Notes: generated by a model from the letters alone, not told the origin. Counted from the stretch's first letter, positions 1 to 9,700 are shown. The stretch is DNA of 64,000 nucleotides from Halobacteriovorax marinus (GCA_002163155.1 MAAO01000008.1:186001-250000), one strand, 5' to 3'. Numbers and translations: made by a program.

Positions 1-1302
1 GGAATCAGTACTTCGTCTAAAGAGAAATAATCCTACGATAATTCCTAGAATTAAATATTCAATGAAGCCAATAATTGAAAATACAGCCGTAGCCCCTAAA
101 TGACGATTGGACATATAAAAGAAGAATATCGCTAAACCACCTGCTAAGAAAGAGTATACCAAATTCTTGCTATGATATTTCTTTGAGCTTTGTTCTAAGT
201 CTTTTGTAAAAGCTTTCTTGGCGGACATTAGTATTGTGCGATTGAAACGACTAAACTTTGTTCCACCACCTTTACATAATTCATTATAGAGAATTTTTTC
301 TTCCGAAGTTAATAGTTTCAATGCCTCTTCATTATTTTCAATTGGAAGAACTGTCAAAGTCCCTTCTTGGTTAATTTCAATTGCACCTTTAACTGCCATA
401 TTTATAAGAGCAGAACTTAAGGCATCATTGGAATACTTACCAAGATAGATATAATTTAATTTAGCAGGAGACATTTCTTTAGGTGACTCAAAGTGAGGAA
501 AGATACTCTTTCTCTTAGGATCAATGCCATGAATATACCAAATTCCAAAACTACAAAATAAAGTCAGTAAGAGCCAAAGCAGTTCTTGGGTTTTATTCAA
601 CAATTTCATGTCGAGCATAAAGGCCTTAAAGCCTGTAGGAATGAGAACTTCAGACTTAGGAAACTGTACCGCCACAGACCAGCCCTCACGAGGAGCAAGA
701 GAGCGTGTTAAATCTAGAGTTACAATATGACTCTCAGACTTTACTGAAAAGTCTTCCCCTCTAGTTCCCGTCTTGCCAGTGTAAGCAGTGAAGAATTCTA
801 ATTTTTCAGGAAAATCTGTTGCGAGTTCAAAACTCGCACTAGATTTTTCAATAGGGAAGGCCCATCCATCTCCTGTTATATTCCAAAATAATTCAATCTT
901 TCCATTTTCCTGCAGCCGTAATTGCCTTGAGGTTTGATAGGTTATTTCAAAATGATGAATACCTTTTTTAAGATAACGATCCTTATTACCAATTTTAATT
1001 CTCTTGCCACCACTTATAGATTCTAATTTGTAGTTCTCTTTTCTTTCATCACGCAGCACAGAGAGAACTTTAAGACCTATTGTTGATATAGCTCCCGACT
1101 TATTCATTCTCTTAAGAGGAAGGTCTCGAAAAATTCCTCTCTTAATATTTTTTCCTTCCACCATGACTGTGATATTTTCTGTCACAGTTATAGTTGAATC
1201 TTTATTTATAACAATATGACTATCAAATTGTTTGATGCTTTCTTTGGCTTGAATATGAAAACTCACTCCAATAAGGAGCAGAATAATTTTTAAAATTTGC
1301 AT
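1..1302 (-). CDS. DUF2207 family membrane protein (C-terminus cut by window edge)
   Basis: Membrane protein of the DUF2207 family; only the first 434 residues lie in the window and the frame stays open to the left edge. It opens at an ATG at 1302 preceded by AGAGAG. Residues 1-19 look like a signal peptide, followed by the family hallmark KRGIFRDLPLK at 54-64 and a large domain expected outside the cytoplasm. A membrane span lies near 228-252 and two more near 378-430. The gene starts 9 bases after the lemA-like stop codon, so the two form an operon. LemA/DUF2207 neighbours are common in bacteria, but the biochemical role is unknown. Confidence 0.85.
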   Translation of the reverse strand, partial: MQILKIILLLIGVSFHIQAKESIKQFDSHIVINKDSTITVTENITVMVEGKNIKRGIFRDLPLKRMNKSGAISTIGLKVLSVLRDERKENYKLESISGGKRIKIGNKDRYLKKGIHHFEITYQTSRQLRLQENGKIELFWNITGDGWAFPIEKSSASFELATDFPEKLEFFTAYTGKTGTRGEDFSVKSESHIVTLDLTRSLAPREGWSVAVQFPKSEVLIPTGFKAFMLDMKLLNKTQELLWLLLTLFCSFGIWYIHGIDPKRKSIFPHFESPKEMSPAKLNYIYLGKYSNDALSSALINMAVKGAIEINQEGTLTVLPIENNEEALKLLTSEEKILYNELCKGGGTKFSRFNRTILMSAKKAFTKDLEQSSKKYHSKNLVYSFLAGGLAIFFFYMSNRHLGATAVFSIIGFIEYLILGIIVGLFLFRRSTDS

Positions 1303-1311
1303 ATTTTCTCT

Positions 1312-1875
1312 CTATAGAAGTTCTTGAACCTTAGGTAGGGCCTTTTGTGATTCTTCGACTTCGAAGAATTCTCTCTTAGTGAAATTAAACTTATTTGCGA
1401 TTAAATTTTGAGGAAATGAGTCTATGGATATATTTAAATCCCTTGTCGTTCCATTATAATATCTTCTGGCCATTTGAATATGATCTTCAATGTCAGAGAG
1501 CTCATTTTGAAATTCTAAAAAATTCTTATCACTTTTTAACTCTGGGTAACTCTCCGCAATCGCCAATATAGATTTAAGTCCCATGGAAATCCCACTTTCA
1601 GCTTGTGATAAATTCTTAACATTATCGCCTGCACCCATACATCTTTCGCGGGACTCAGCTAGTTTAGTGAAAACTTCACTTTCATGGGCAGCGTACTTTT
1701 TCACCACTGCACTTAGATTAGGAATAAGGTTATGTCTTCTTTTCAGTTGCACATCGATCCCGCTCCAACCTTCATCAACCATGACTCGTTTCTTTATAAG
1801 ACTATTGTAGATTGAAATAATATAGAACGAAATGATGAGTAAAGTAGTAAAGAAAATACTGAGTACAACTGTCAA
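1312..1875 (-). CDS. lemA: LemA family protein
   Basis: LemA family protein of 187 residues, the usual size. One N-terminal membrane span (about residues 3-24) is followed by the conserved cytoplasm-distal helical domain, which begins near 31 with the typical segment VDEGWSGIDVQLKRRHNLIP and continues as long amphipathic helices. AGAGG lies just upstream of the start. It is the first gene of a two-gene operon with the DUF2207 gene. The molecular function of LemA proteins is not settled; envelope roles have been proposed. Family assignment is firm, function is not. Confidence 0.9.
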   Translation of the reverse strand: MTVVLSIFFTTLLIISFYIISIYNSLIKKRVMVDEGWSGIDVQLKRRHNLIPNLSAVVKKYAAHESEVFTKLAESRERCMGAGDNVKNLSQAESGISMGLKSILAIAESYPELKSDKNFLEFQNELSDIEDHIQMARRYYNGTTRDLNISIDSFPQNLIANKFNFTKREFFEVEESQKALPKVQELL

Positions 1876-1998
1876 AATAACCTCTTTTAAATATTGTTAG
1901 TAAATAGTTATCGGTTAGTTTGAGTTAAAACCTATGGTAAATAATTGAAATTTATCAAGTTTTCCCTTTTCTCCTTAAATATTTCAAATCGTTAACCT

Positions 1999-2022
1999 CT
2001 ACTGACATAACGCTGTCAGTAG
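1999..2022. promoter_or_regulatory. Perfect inverted repeat upstream of the VOC/WYL operon, candidate operator
   Basis: Nine-base arms CTACTGACA (1999-2007) and TGTCAGTAG (2014-2022) are perfect reverse complements around a 6-base spacer. The dyad lies 46 bases before the VOC start, in the intergenic region shared with lemA. The operon encodes a WYL-type DNA-binding regulator, so this is the natural candidate for its site. The symmetry is seen directly; binding by that regulator is inferred. Confidence 0.6.
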
Positions 2023-2067
2023 CCCTCATTTATATTCATCTCAACGAAACAACTAAAAGGAGTAAAA

Positions 2068-2454
2068 ATGATTGGTTACATCACACTTGGGACAAATAAT
2101 TTAGAACGATCTGCAAAATTCTATGACACTCTCCTGTCAAAAGGTTTTGACGCAAAAAGACAAATGGAAGAGGAAAAATTCATTACCTGGGGAACAGAAG
2201 AAGCGCCGAGCCAAATTGCTGTGATAAAACCCTTTAATAATGGACCGGCCACGGTTAGTAATGGTGGAATGGTTTCGCTAATGCTAAATTCTAAAGAAGC
2301 CGTAGATGAGTTTTACAAGACGGCCATTGAGCTGGGAGCTTCAGACGAAGGTAAACCTGGACCAAGAGAGAGCGCAGCTTTCTACGCTTCGTATTTCAGA
2401 GACCTAGACGGAAATAAGCTATGTGCTTTCTTCTTTGATAAGTCCCTTTCATAA
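2068..2454 (+). CDS. VOC (glyoxalase-like) family protein
   Basis: Small vicinal-oxygen-chelate fold protein of 128 residues. It opens with the typical first strand and helix (residues 1-27, including LGTNNLERSAKFYDTLL) and closes with the second-repeat signature FRDLDGNKLCAFF. The histidine that usually acts as first metal ligand in the opening strand is replaced by tyrosine (Tyr4), so a classical metal-dependent glyoxalase activity is doubtful. AAAGGAG precedes the ATG. It lies 12 bases upstream of a WYL regulator gene, a pairing seen in many genomes. The substrate cannot be told from sequence; resistance or small-molecule binding roles are possible. Confidence 0.85.
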   Translation: MIGYITLGTNNLERSAKFYDTLLSKGFDAKRQMEEEKFITWGTEEAPSQIAVIKPFNNGPATVSNGGMVSLMLNSKEAVDEFYKTAIELGASDEGKPGPRESAAFYASYFRDLDGNKLCAFFFDKSLS

Positions 2455-2466
2455 AATGAGTAGGTA

Positions 2467-3156
2467 ATGAGAAAGGCAGAGAGATTATTTCAATTAGTCA
2501 CACTACTAAGAGGTAGAAGACAAATTCTTACGGCAGAAGTTATTGCCAAATCTCTCCACGTATCCGTAAGAACTGTCTACCGAGATATTCAAGCGCTGTC
2601 TCTCTCAGGAGTACCTATCGAAGGGGAAGCTGGAGTTGGTTACCGACTTAGCTCCAGCTTTAATATTCCCCCAGTCATGTTTAATCAAGAAGAGATCACC
2701 GCCCTGAGTTTGGCGCTGAAGATGGTTAAGGGCCATAGCGACGAAGTCCTCTCTAGAGGTGCCGCTAGTGCTGAGGATAAGATTCTCTCCATCATTCCAG
2801 ATAATGTAAGAGAAGTGATCGATAAACTTCCCTACTATGTTCCTAACTTTTCAAATTATAGAGAAGAGACCAAGTGGCACACTCTACTAAGAGAAGCGTG
2901 TCTCATGCACCAGAAAGTCCTTGTCACATACAAAGATCAAAATGATGTTCAAACAAATAGAACCCTCTGGCCCTTGGGTCTTATGTTCTGGGGACAGTCT
3001 TGGACACTTCTCTCTTGGTGTGAACTTAGAGAAGATTATCGCAATTTCAGATTGGATCGTTTTAATTCACTCGAAAAACTTGAAGAACAATTTCCACAGT
3101 CAGAAGATATTTCAGTTTCGCATTATCTAAGCTCTCAGGACTGTGAAAAATACTAG
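2467..3156 (+). CDS. HTH-WYL (YafY-type) transcriptional regulator
   Basis: Transcriptional regulator of 229 residues. An N-terminal winged helix-turn-helix (about 1-60) contains LHVSVRTVYRDIQAL, typical of the YafY/DeoR-like group. The C-terminal WYL domain (about 140-205) ends in NFRLDRF; the eponymous triad reads Trp179-Thr180-Leu181 instead of Trp-Tyr-Leu. WYL domains are thought to sense ligands and control the attached DNA-binding domain. It is co-transcribed with the VOC gene and the 1999-2022 dyad is its likely operator, suggesting autoregulation of a small-molecule response. Confidence 0.87.
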   Translation: MRKAERLFQLVTLLRGRRQILTAEVIAKSLHVSVRTVYRDIQALSLSGVPIEGEAGVGYRLSSSFNIPPVMFNQEEITALSLALKMVKGHSDEVLSRGAASAEDKILSIIPDNVREVIDKLPYYVPNFSNYREETKWHTLLREACLMHQKVLVTYKDQNDVQTNRTLWPLGLMFWGQSWTLLSWCELREDYRNFRLDRFNSLEKLEEQFPQSEDISVSHYLSSQDCEKY

Positions 3157-3221
3157 TTACTTATAACTTATAAGAACACTCTCCCTTTCCAATTTAACTA
3201 TTATCTTTTTTTTATTCCAAC

Positions 3222-3251
3222 TTGAATGCTTAGGTCATTCTAGCTTATAAT
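3222..3251 (+). promoter_or_regulatory. Sigma-70-like promoter for frmA-frmB
   Basis: A TTGAAT element (3222-3227) and a perfect TATAAT (3246-3251) are separated by 18 bases. The predicted transcript start is about 28 bases before the frmA ATG, leaving room for the AAGGAAA ribosome site. Prediction from consensus only. Confidence 0.6.
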
Positions 3252-3270
3252 GCCTTAGTAATTAGACTAA

Positions 3271-4407
<1,137 letters not shown>

Positions 4408-4409
4408 AA

Positions 4410-5255
4410 ATGATCATAAATTCTCTTAAGAGTGTAAAGAGCTTCGATGGTCATACTAAATACTTTGAGCACGCCTCAAATTTAACAAAGACCACCATGA
4501 AATTCTCTACCTTTATTCCAGGTAAGAAAAAAGTGAAAAATGCCATAATCTGGCTCTCAGGTCTTACTTGCACTGAAGAAAATTTCATTACAAAATCAGG
4601 TGTTCAAAAATTACTTGCTGACACTGATACTATGATCATATGCCCTGACACATCTCCTAGAGGTCTAGAGCTCACAAATGAGCACGATTCTTACGACTTT
4701 GGTTCTGGTGCAGGTTTCTATATTAATGCTACAACAGACGGTTATAGAGATCACTACAAGATGTATGATTACATTTTTGAAGAGATCACTGAGATTTTAC
4801 ATAACAACTTTGATATTCAAAATATATCAATCATGGGTCATTCCATGGGTGGCCATGGAGCGCTGATTCTAGGGTTAAAAGAAAAAGAACTCTACAAGGC
4901 CATTTCTGCTTTCTCTCCCATTACAAATCCCATAAATTGTCCTTGGGGACAAAAGGCCTTCAAAGGTTACTTTGGAGAACAAGCACAGGAATTAGCTCTT
5001 GCTAATGACGCCACAGAAATTCTCAGAAAGGGTAGGGCCACTCGCAATTGTATTCTCATTGAACAAGGTCTCGATGATGAATTTCTGAAAGAACAACTTC
5101 TCACAGAAAACTTTGAAAATATTTGCAAAGAAGTCGGACAGGAGTTAAAAGTAAATTACCGCGAAGGTTATGACCATAGCTATTTCTTCATAGCCACTTA
5201 TCTTGAAGAACATGTTCAATTTCACTTAGAAGCTTTTAAAGAAGTTCAGGACTAA
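4410..5255 (+). CDS. frmB: S-formylglutathione hydrolase
   Basis: Esterase of the alpha/beta-hydrolase fold that splits S-formylglutathione into formate and glutathione, completing formaldehyde detoxification begun by FrmA. Its 281 residues carry the nucleophile motif GHSMGG (Ser145), the conserved LSGLTCTEENF at 49-59 and the C-terminal GYDHSYFF with the catalytic histidine. Length is normal for the family. It starts 2 bases after the frmA stop, so translation is probably coupled. Cytoplasmic, with no signal peptide. Confidence 0.96.
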   Translation: MIINSLKSVKSFDGHTKYFEHASNLTKTTMKFSTFIPGKKKVKNAIIWLSGLTCTEENFITKSGVQKLLADTDTMIICPDTSPRGLELTNEHDSYDFGSGAGFYINATTDGYRDHYKMYDYIFEEITEILHNNFDIQNISIMGHSMGGHGALILGLKEKELYKAISAFSPITNPINCPWGQKAFKGYFGEQAQELALANDATEILRKGRATRNCILIEQGLDDEFLKEQLLTENFENICKEVGQELKVNYREGYDHSYFFIATYLEEHVQFHLEAFKEVQD

Positions 5256-5263
5256 CACAAAAT

Positions 5264-5995
5264 ATGTTTAAAACCTTTTGTCTTATATTTATCTCTCTCA
5301 TTTCTCATTCCATATATGGCATTGAAGCTCCGAAGAAGGTTTTTACCTTAGGCGTAACAAAAGTAACACTTGAGACAAATCAGGGAAAATTTCTAAAGGC
5401 CGTTCAAACGGAAATCTTCAAGAAATTAAACTACCAATTAAAAGTCATTATTCTGCCTCCCTTACGATTAAAACAACAATCAAAATCGGGAAAAATCAAT
5501 GGCGAATTAGTAAGAATGTCTACTTTTGGTATTGGACGAAAATATCTTACAAGAGTAGAAGAACCAATGATGAAATTCTCCGTAGTTTCCTATTCTGCAA
5601 ATAAGAAAATTAAAATTAATAGTTGGCTTGATTTAAAAAACCTCCGCGTAGGTTATAGAAGAGGAATTCTTATTGTAGAAAATGAACTTGTTAAAGTCTG
5701 CAAAAAATCTAACTTATTTAATTATACAGACTCTTTACAAGCATTAGAACTTCTCAACCTCGGCCGTTTAGACGTCTACGTAGGACTTGAGTTCTTTATT
5801 GATGGTATTTTGAGAAATATGCCTGCTAAACAAAGATCCTCAATTTATAAAGTAAAAACTTTAAAAAGAGACAGTGCTCACACTTTCCTAAATGCTAAAT
5901 TCTCGAAACTAGCAAAAAAGGTCTCCAAAGAGCTTAAACTCATGAAAGAAAACGGTCGCTACATGGCCATTCGAAGAAAAGTCTTTTCAAAATAG
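5264..5995 (+). CDS. Periplasmic solute-binding protein, family 3-like (orphan)
   Basis: Exported protein of 243 residues with a clear signal peptide (about 1-19, ending SIYG) and the layout of family 3 (amino-acid type) periplasmic binding proteins: an opening strand near 29-35, then an ASRK-like mid-region and a hinge segment around LKNLRVGYRRG. It is weakly conserved and the ligand cannot be predicted. It starts 8 bases after frmB and may be co-transcribed, but no permease or ATPase genes are nearby. It might act as a sensor or binding subunit rather than part of a transporter. Confidence 0.65.
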   Translation: MFKTFCLIFISLISHSIYGIEAPKKVFTLGVTKVTLETNQGKFLKAVQTEIFKKLNYQLKVIILPPLRLKQQSKSGKINGELVRMSTFGIGRKYLTRVEEPMMKFSVVSYSANKKIKINSWLDLKNLRVGYRRGILIVENELVKVCKKSNLFNYTDSLQALELLNLGRLDVYVGLEFFIDGILRNMPAKQRSSIYKVKTLKRDSAHTFLNAKFSKLAKKVSKELKLMKENGRYMAIRRKVFSK

Positions 5996-6038
5996 TACTG
6001 TGAGCATTAATAGATCTCTCGATTCTAAGACTGTAAGC

Positions 6039-6374
6039 TTATTTTAAATCCATAATAAATCTATAAATAACTTCCTTTTCACTTTCTGTTAAAGGTGGCC
6101 CCCCAAAAGGCATACTATCATCAAACACTCTATTATAGAGTAGGGATCCCTCAGGGTTTCCCGCCTCTACTCTCGATAACACACTAGACTCATCAATCGC
6201 CCAAGCATGACACATCAAACATTTTGCTTTAAAGATATTCTCTTTAACAAAAGAAAACTTCACAACTTCAACAGCTTCAAGACTAATAATCTTTAACTGA
6301 GAAGCTTCATCAGTACCCACATTAATACAACTTTGTAAAAAAAGAACCAAGAACAATAAACTGATTTTTTTCAT
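6039..6374 (-). CDS. Monohaem c-type cytochrome lipoprotein
   Basis: Small secreted lipoprotein of 111 residues. I place the start at the ATG at 6374, preceded by GGTGAT, rather than at 6389, which lacks a ribosome site and overlaps the upstream gene. The signal peptide ends in a lipobox LQSC (lipid cysteine Cys16). A haem-attachment motif CLMCH spans 52-56, and Met88 in the MPFGG segment is a plausible axial ligand. The C-terminus (LTESEKEVIYRFI) resembles class I cytochrome c endings. It is the last gene of the envelope operon and lies 4 bases after the haem-tagged barrel gene. Confidence 0.78.
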   Translation of the reverse strand: MKKISLLFLVLFLQSCINVGTDEASQLKIISLEAVEVVKFSFVKENIFKAKCLMCHAWAIDESSVLSRVEAGNPEGSLLYNRVFDDSMPFGGPPLTESEKEVIYRFIMDLK

Positions 6375-6378
6375 ATTA

Positions 6379-7458
6379 TCACCACACATTAAAAAATAAT
6401 TGAGAGATTAAGAGGTTTTCTTCAAGATCATTTCTCTTTGTTTTCTTATAGTCTGTTTGAAAAGTTATATGGGGATTAACTCTCATTCTCATCCCAACAG
6501 TCTGTCTCTCTTCTTTAAGTTCGAAATACTTATTTCTCCTAACTGATTCAAAACGAAGAAAGATTTCTGTATGTAAATTTAGAAACCAACTCAGTTGAGT
6601 GAGAGTTGCTCGTTGATCAAATGTTTCTTTGAGTTTTAATTCTCTATATGTATAAGAGTACTCACCCATTAGAACAAAAGAAGAAATGGCCTTTTTAAAG
6701 AAAGAACTCACAACTTTTCTTTTTATGACTTCTCCAAATCCAGCAAGAACAACCCCGCCCAAGATCAAGTTATCATCTAGATACTTTCTATATTCACTCG
6801 CAAAACCATGTTCTTTATTTCCCTCAAACTCTTGACCACTAGGAAAGAAAAGCTCAGATTTAAAACTCGAGCTCTCCCCTTGATAGAAGTACTTGGCCGT
6901 TGTCTTTAAATCAGAAACATTCATTCTATTCAGAGATTTTGTAAGTACTGTATGATCAACAATATTTAATCCTTGTATCTGACGATCTCTTCCAATTATT
7001 AAATTATGTGACCCAGAATGAACTTTTAAGACTGCTTTTCTTAGGAAGATGAGATCGCTTCCACTTGGGTTTTCGATACCAGAACTTATAGCTTGCGACT
7101 TCGGGGCCCTAGCAATAGTAATGACGGCTTCTACGTTCTTCGTCGCTTGAAAAGCTCCAAGGTAGTCCCCCTGCATAGGGAACTTTCTTGATTCTCCATT
7201 AGTTTTAATGTAGGCGTAACGCCCATAGAATGCGTGATCGAGTTTTCCCTTTGCATTTATGAACTTTTTAAAGGGTCCTTCTTTATGGGTCCCTTTAATA
7301 AGAGATGTAGATGAGGAAATAACTTTTCCGTAAGTCGTAAGTAGACCTCCGCCTTCAGGAGATCTATGACAAGCAACACAACTATTATAGTTCTTAACAA
7401 TCATACTTTCGTATGCAAAACTCTTACTAGTTAACAGAAAAAGTAAAAGTGAAATCAT
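6379..7458 (-). CDS. Outer-membrane beta-barrel protein with N-terminal c-type haem motif
   Basis: Secreted 359-residue protein. A short signal peptide (1-15) is followed at once by a haem-binding motif CVACH (27-31) in the context HRSPEGGGLLTTYGK. The rest is rich in alternating hydrophobic strands and ends in a C-terminal tryptophan (FFNVW), as expected of an outer-membrane barrel. A single haem at the mouth of a barrel suggests electron transfer or haem-linked assembly, but this is inference. It sits between YceI and a monohaem lipoprotein in one operon. I do not know a characterised homologue. Confidence 0.7.
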   Translation of the reverse strand: MISLLLFLLTSKSFAYESMIVKNYNSCVACHRSPEGGGLLTTYGKVISSSTSLIKGTHKEGPFKKFINAKGKLDHAFYGRYAYIKTNGESRKFPMQGDYLGAFQATKNVEAVITIARAPKSQAISSGIENPSGSDLIFLRKAVLKVHSGSHNLIIGRDRQIQGLNIVDHTVLTKSLNRMNVSDLKTTAKYFYQGESSSFKSELFFPSGQEFEGNKEHGFASEYRKYLDDNLILGGVVLAGFGEVIKRKVVSSFFKKAISSFVLMGEYSYTYRELKLKETFDQRATLTQLSWFLNLHTEIFLRFESVRRNKYFELKEERQTVGMRMRVNPHITFQTDYKKTKRNDLEENLLISQLFFNVW

Positions 7459-7466
7459 TAAAACTC

Positions 7467-7955
7467 CTATTCAAACTTAAATTTAATTTCAACAGAATCC
7501 TTCACAGTAACTCCAGCAAAGTTTGGTAGATCGAAACCAAATCCAGTCAGAGAGAGATTATAGAGAAGATAAAAATGTTTATCATTTCTTACAATACTGA
7601 GGATAATTTCTCTTTCTATACCTGCTAAGGATAATTTCCCAGACAGTTCACACTTTCCATTTTGAAATTTACATCCCTTCAGGCCAGTAAAAGTAATCAT
7701 CTTATTCTTTAGAAATTCTTGTAAGTGATCATCCCTTAAGTCCATTCCCGTCTTTAACAGTTTAGGATTAAGGGAAAATTTTATATTTTTAATCGCTTGA
7801 TCAGAAACTTCATACTTGAGAATAAGAGGTATATTCGAATAACCACTCACTGACATTCCAGGAACATTAGTCTTTACTAAAAATTCTAAACTTCCCTTAA
7901 CTTGCACAGCACTTATAGTGAAAATACATGTTAAATATATTAATAAAAATCTCAT
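7467..7955 (-). CDS. YceI family periplasmic protein
   Basis: Secreted 162-residue protein of the YceI family: a signal peptide of about 20 residues, then a lipocalin-like eight-strand barrel. Typical landmarks are the segment TGMDLRDDHLQEFL, which matches the family's conserved M-x-x-R-D-x-H-L region, the central LSLAGIEREI strand and the C-terminal VKDSVEIKFKFE. Members bind long polyprenyl chains or related lipids. Here it lies 8 bases upstream of the haem-tagged barrel gene, which would fit handling of a quinone-like lipid near the outer membrane, although that link is speculative. Confidence 0.85.
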   Translation of the reverse strand: MRFLLIYLTCIFTISAVQVKGSLEFLVKTNVPGMSVSGYSNIPLILKYEVSDQAIKNIKFSLNPKLLKTGMDLRDDHLQEFLKNKMITFTGLKGCKFQNGKCELSGKLSLAGIEREIILSIVRNDKHFYLLYNLSLTGFGFDLPNFAGVTVKDSVEIKFKFE

Positions 7956-7975
7956 GATACCTCCTAAGAATTAAA

Positions 7976-8362
7976 CTACTGAAACTTAATGATGTGCCAA
8001 ACTCCACCAAGGCCATCGCCATTTACATCATTTGCTTTTGTATCTCCAGCAAAGAAGTAAAGAGGTGATCCATTTAGAGCTATTTGTTTTTCGCCACTAG
8101 GTCTTGTAATAATTGAAAAAGGTAGTGGAAGTTCGCTTAATTCAGTCACAAGCGCGGGCCATGTGGCCAGACAAGCTCCAAAACATCTAGATTCATTCAC
8201 TCCATCTACGTCAAAAGTGTAAAGAGTCATTCCACTATTCGCTGTAAGAATCAATTTGGAATTTGCTGTATCAGTACCGATGAGTCGTACTTGAACAACT
8301 TCACTCGCAACTACCTGAAATGATAATGTTAATAGAAGGGCAAAAGCTAATATTTGTTTCAT
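7976..8362 (-). CDS. COG4315-type secreted protein with Yx(FWY)xxD repeats
   Basis: Exported 128-residue protein with a signal peptide (about 1-20). It carries two copies of the Yx(FWY)xxD motif that defines this family of unknown function: LYTFDVD (Tyr48, Phe50, Asp53) and LYFFAGD further on, plus a cysteine pair (Cys60 and Cys64) in RCFGAC. The C-terminal DGLGGVWHII matches family members. First gene of the four-gene operon running to 6039. AGGAG precedes the start. Function unknown in all members I know of; secretion is supported by the sequence. Confidence 0.85.
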   Translation of the reverse strand: MKQILAFALLLTLSFQVVASEVVQVRLIGTDTANSKLILTANSGMTLYTFDVDGVNESRCFGACLATWPALVTELSELPLPFSIITRPSGEKQIALNGSPLYFFAGDTKANDVNGDGLGGVWHIIKFQ

Positions 8363-8373
8363 AAAAATCTCCT

Positions 8374-8401
8374 TTTGTGCTTATGGTTATGTTTGCACAA
8401 A
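8374..8401. promoter_or_regulatory. Inverted repeat between LysR gene and envelope operon, candidate operator
   Basis: Arms TTTGTGC (8374-8380) and GCACAAA (8395-8401) are perfect reverse complements with a 14-base spacer. The repeat lies in the divergent intergenic region only 11 bases from the start of the COG4315 gene. LysR regulators usually bind such dyads next to the divergent target operon; the link to the adjacent LysR gene is inferred. Confidence 0.45.
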
Positions 8402-8473
8402 GATCTTTTACCCCTTGCAACATAGTAAAAATATATATATTAATGAATAAGTCACATCTCCTAAAGGAATACA

Positions 8474-9301
8474 ATGAATCCCTTAAAGAACGAATTTGAA
8501 TACTTTCTTTGTGTCTGTGAAAATGGAAGTTTTTCTAAAGCTGCAGAGACTTTAAATATGCAACAAGGTGCTCTTTCTAAGTCTATTAAGAAACTAGAAG
8601 ATAACCTTGAAACTAAGCTCTTTATTAGGCTTGGCAGAGGAGTAAAGAAAACGGAGTTCGGCGAGATCCTCTATAAAGAATGCATCGCACTCAAAAACCA
8701 ATGGGCAAATAGTTTTGGAGAAAAACTAGAATTACTATCTACTCCAACAGGAAACTACAAATTTGGCGTTCACCCTACTATTGCCATAAATAGTTTAAAA
8801 GATTTCATACCTCACATGGCCTCTCATTATCCGGCCATAAATTTAGATATTCTCTTTGATCAAAGTTCTAACATTACTAATATGGTCATCACTAATAAGT
8901 TAGATTGTGGGCTAGTGATAAATCCGCAAGAACATCCTGACCTAATCATAAAGAAAGTAAGTATTGAGAGGATTGCAGCTTGGTCAAAGTCAGAAAATAG
9001 TGAAAGCTCCATTGTATTCTACAATCCAGAAATGATGAATATTTCTAAAATATTAAAGATATTCCCTAAAAAGAAAAAGTTAGTAGCGATTAGAGACTAC
9101 GAAGTCTTAGCTGCCTGTGGAGCTAGTTCTGATGATATAGTTATTCTTCCTGAACCTGTCGCCAAGAGATATAAAAATTTAAAAAAAGTAGGAAAGGATA
9201 TTTCCAAAGTTAATCTCTGCTTAGTCTATAGACATGATAGACAGAAAACTGTGGGCTTTAAAACGGTCATCTCAAAATTAATAGATTTCTTAAAAACCTA
9301 G
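8474..9301 (+). CDS. LysR family transcriptional regulator
   Basis: LysR-type regulator of 275 residues. The N-terminal winged helix-turn-helix (about 4-64) has the typical sequence SFSKAAETLNMQQGALSKSI and is followed by a linker helix and a periplasmic-binding-protein-like effector domain. It is divergent from the envelope operon starting at 8362, the standard arrangement for a LysR protein that controls its neighbour, so that operon is its probable target. The effector is not predictable. The gene ends 3 bases before the convergent DoxX-like gene. Confidence 0.92.
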   Translation: MNPLKNEFEYFLCVCENGSFSKAAETLNMQQGALSKSIKKLEDNLETKLFIRLGRGVKKTEFGEILYKECIALKNQWANSFGEKLELLSTPTGNYKFGVHPTIAINSLKDFIPHMASHYPAINLDILFDQSSNITNMVITNKLDCGLVINPQEHPDLIIKKVSIERIAAWSKSENSESSIVFYNPEMMNISKILKIFPKKKKLVAIRDYEVLAACGASSDDIVILPEPVAKRYKNLKKVGKDISKVNLCLVYRHDRQKTVGFKTVISKLIDFLKT

Positions 9302-9304
9302 AGT

Positions 9305-9700
9305 TTACTTAGATTTAAAAAGAGATCGAAAGTGCCTCTTCCACAAAATGAGAAAGAGAGTGAGTTCAGTAGAAAGAACAAGTAATCCAGGAGCAATACC
9401 CTCTAAATCTAAGAAGAGATGAAAGAGCATTATATTGATCACTATGGGAGCGAGTCCATCAACAGCAAGTGGTACAAACCTATTACACAACAGAAATAAT
9501 CCGAAAATAATTTCAACAATTTTTTCAAAGGGCCAAAAGTACTCTGTCTGTGCCAAAGCATTTACAAATTGCTGTGCCTCATCCCCCTTTCCAGGCATGC
9601 TAAGAAAATGAAAGAAACCATTGAGTCCCATGACAAAGAATGTAAGACCTTGAATAATTCTTGCCCCATGAAAGACGTAGTACTTCTTTGTTTTAATCAC
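9305..9700 (-). CDS. DoxX-like integral membrane protein
   Basis: Membrane protein of 131 residues with about four hydrophobic helices. It has the layout of small DoxX-family proteins: an N-terminal ARIIQGLTFFVMGLNGFFHF segment, a middle VEIIFGLFLLCNRFVPLA helix and a PIVINIMLFHLFLD stretch. Such proteins are often linked to redox functions, but the precise role of this subgroup is unknown. It is transcribed alone, convergent with the LysR gene with a 3-base gap. The family call is by resemblance of the helices. Confidence 0.7.
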   Translation of the reverse strand: MIKTKKYYVFHGARIIQGLTFFVMGLNGFFHFLSMPGKGDEAQQFVNALAQTEYFWPFEKIVEIIFGLFLLCNRFVPLAVDGLAPIVINIMLFHLFLDLEGIAPGLLVLSTELTLFLILWKRHFRSLFKSK

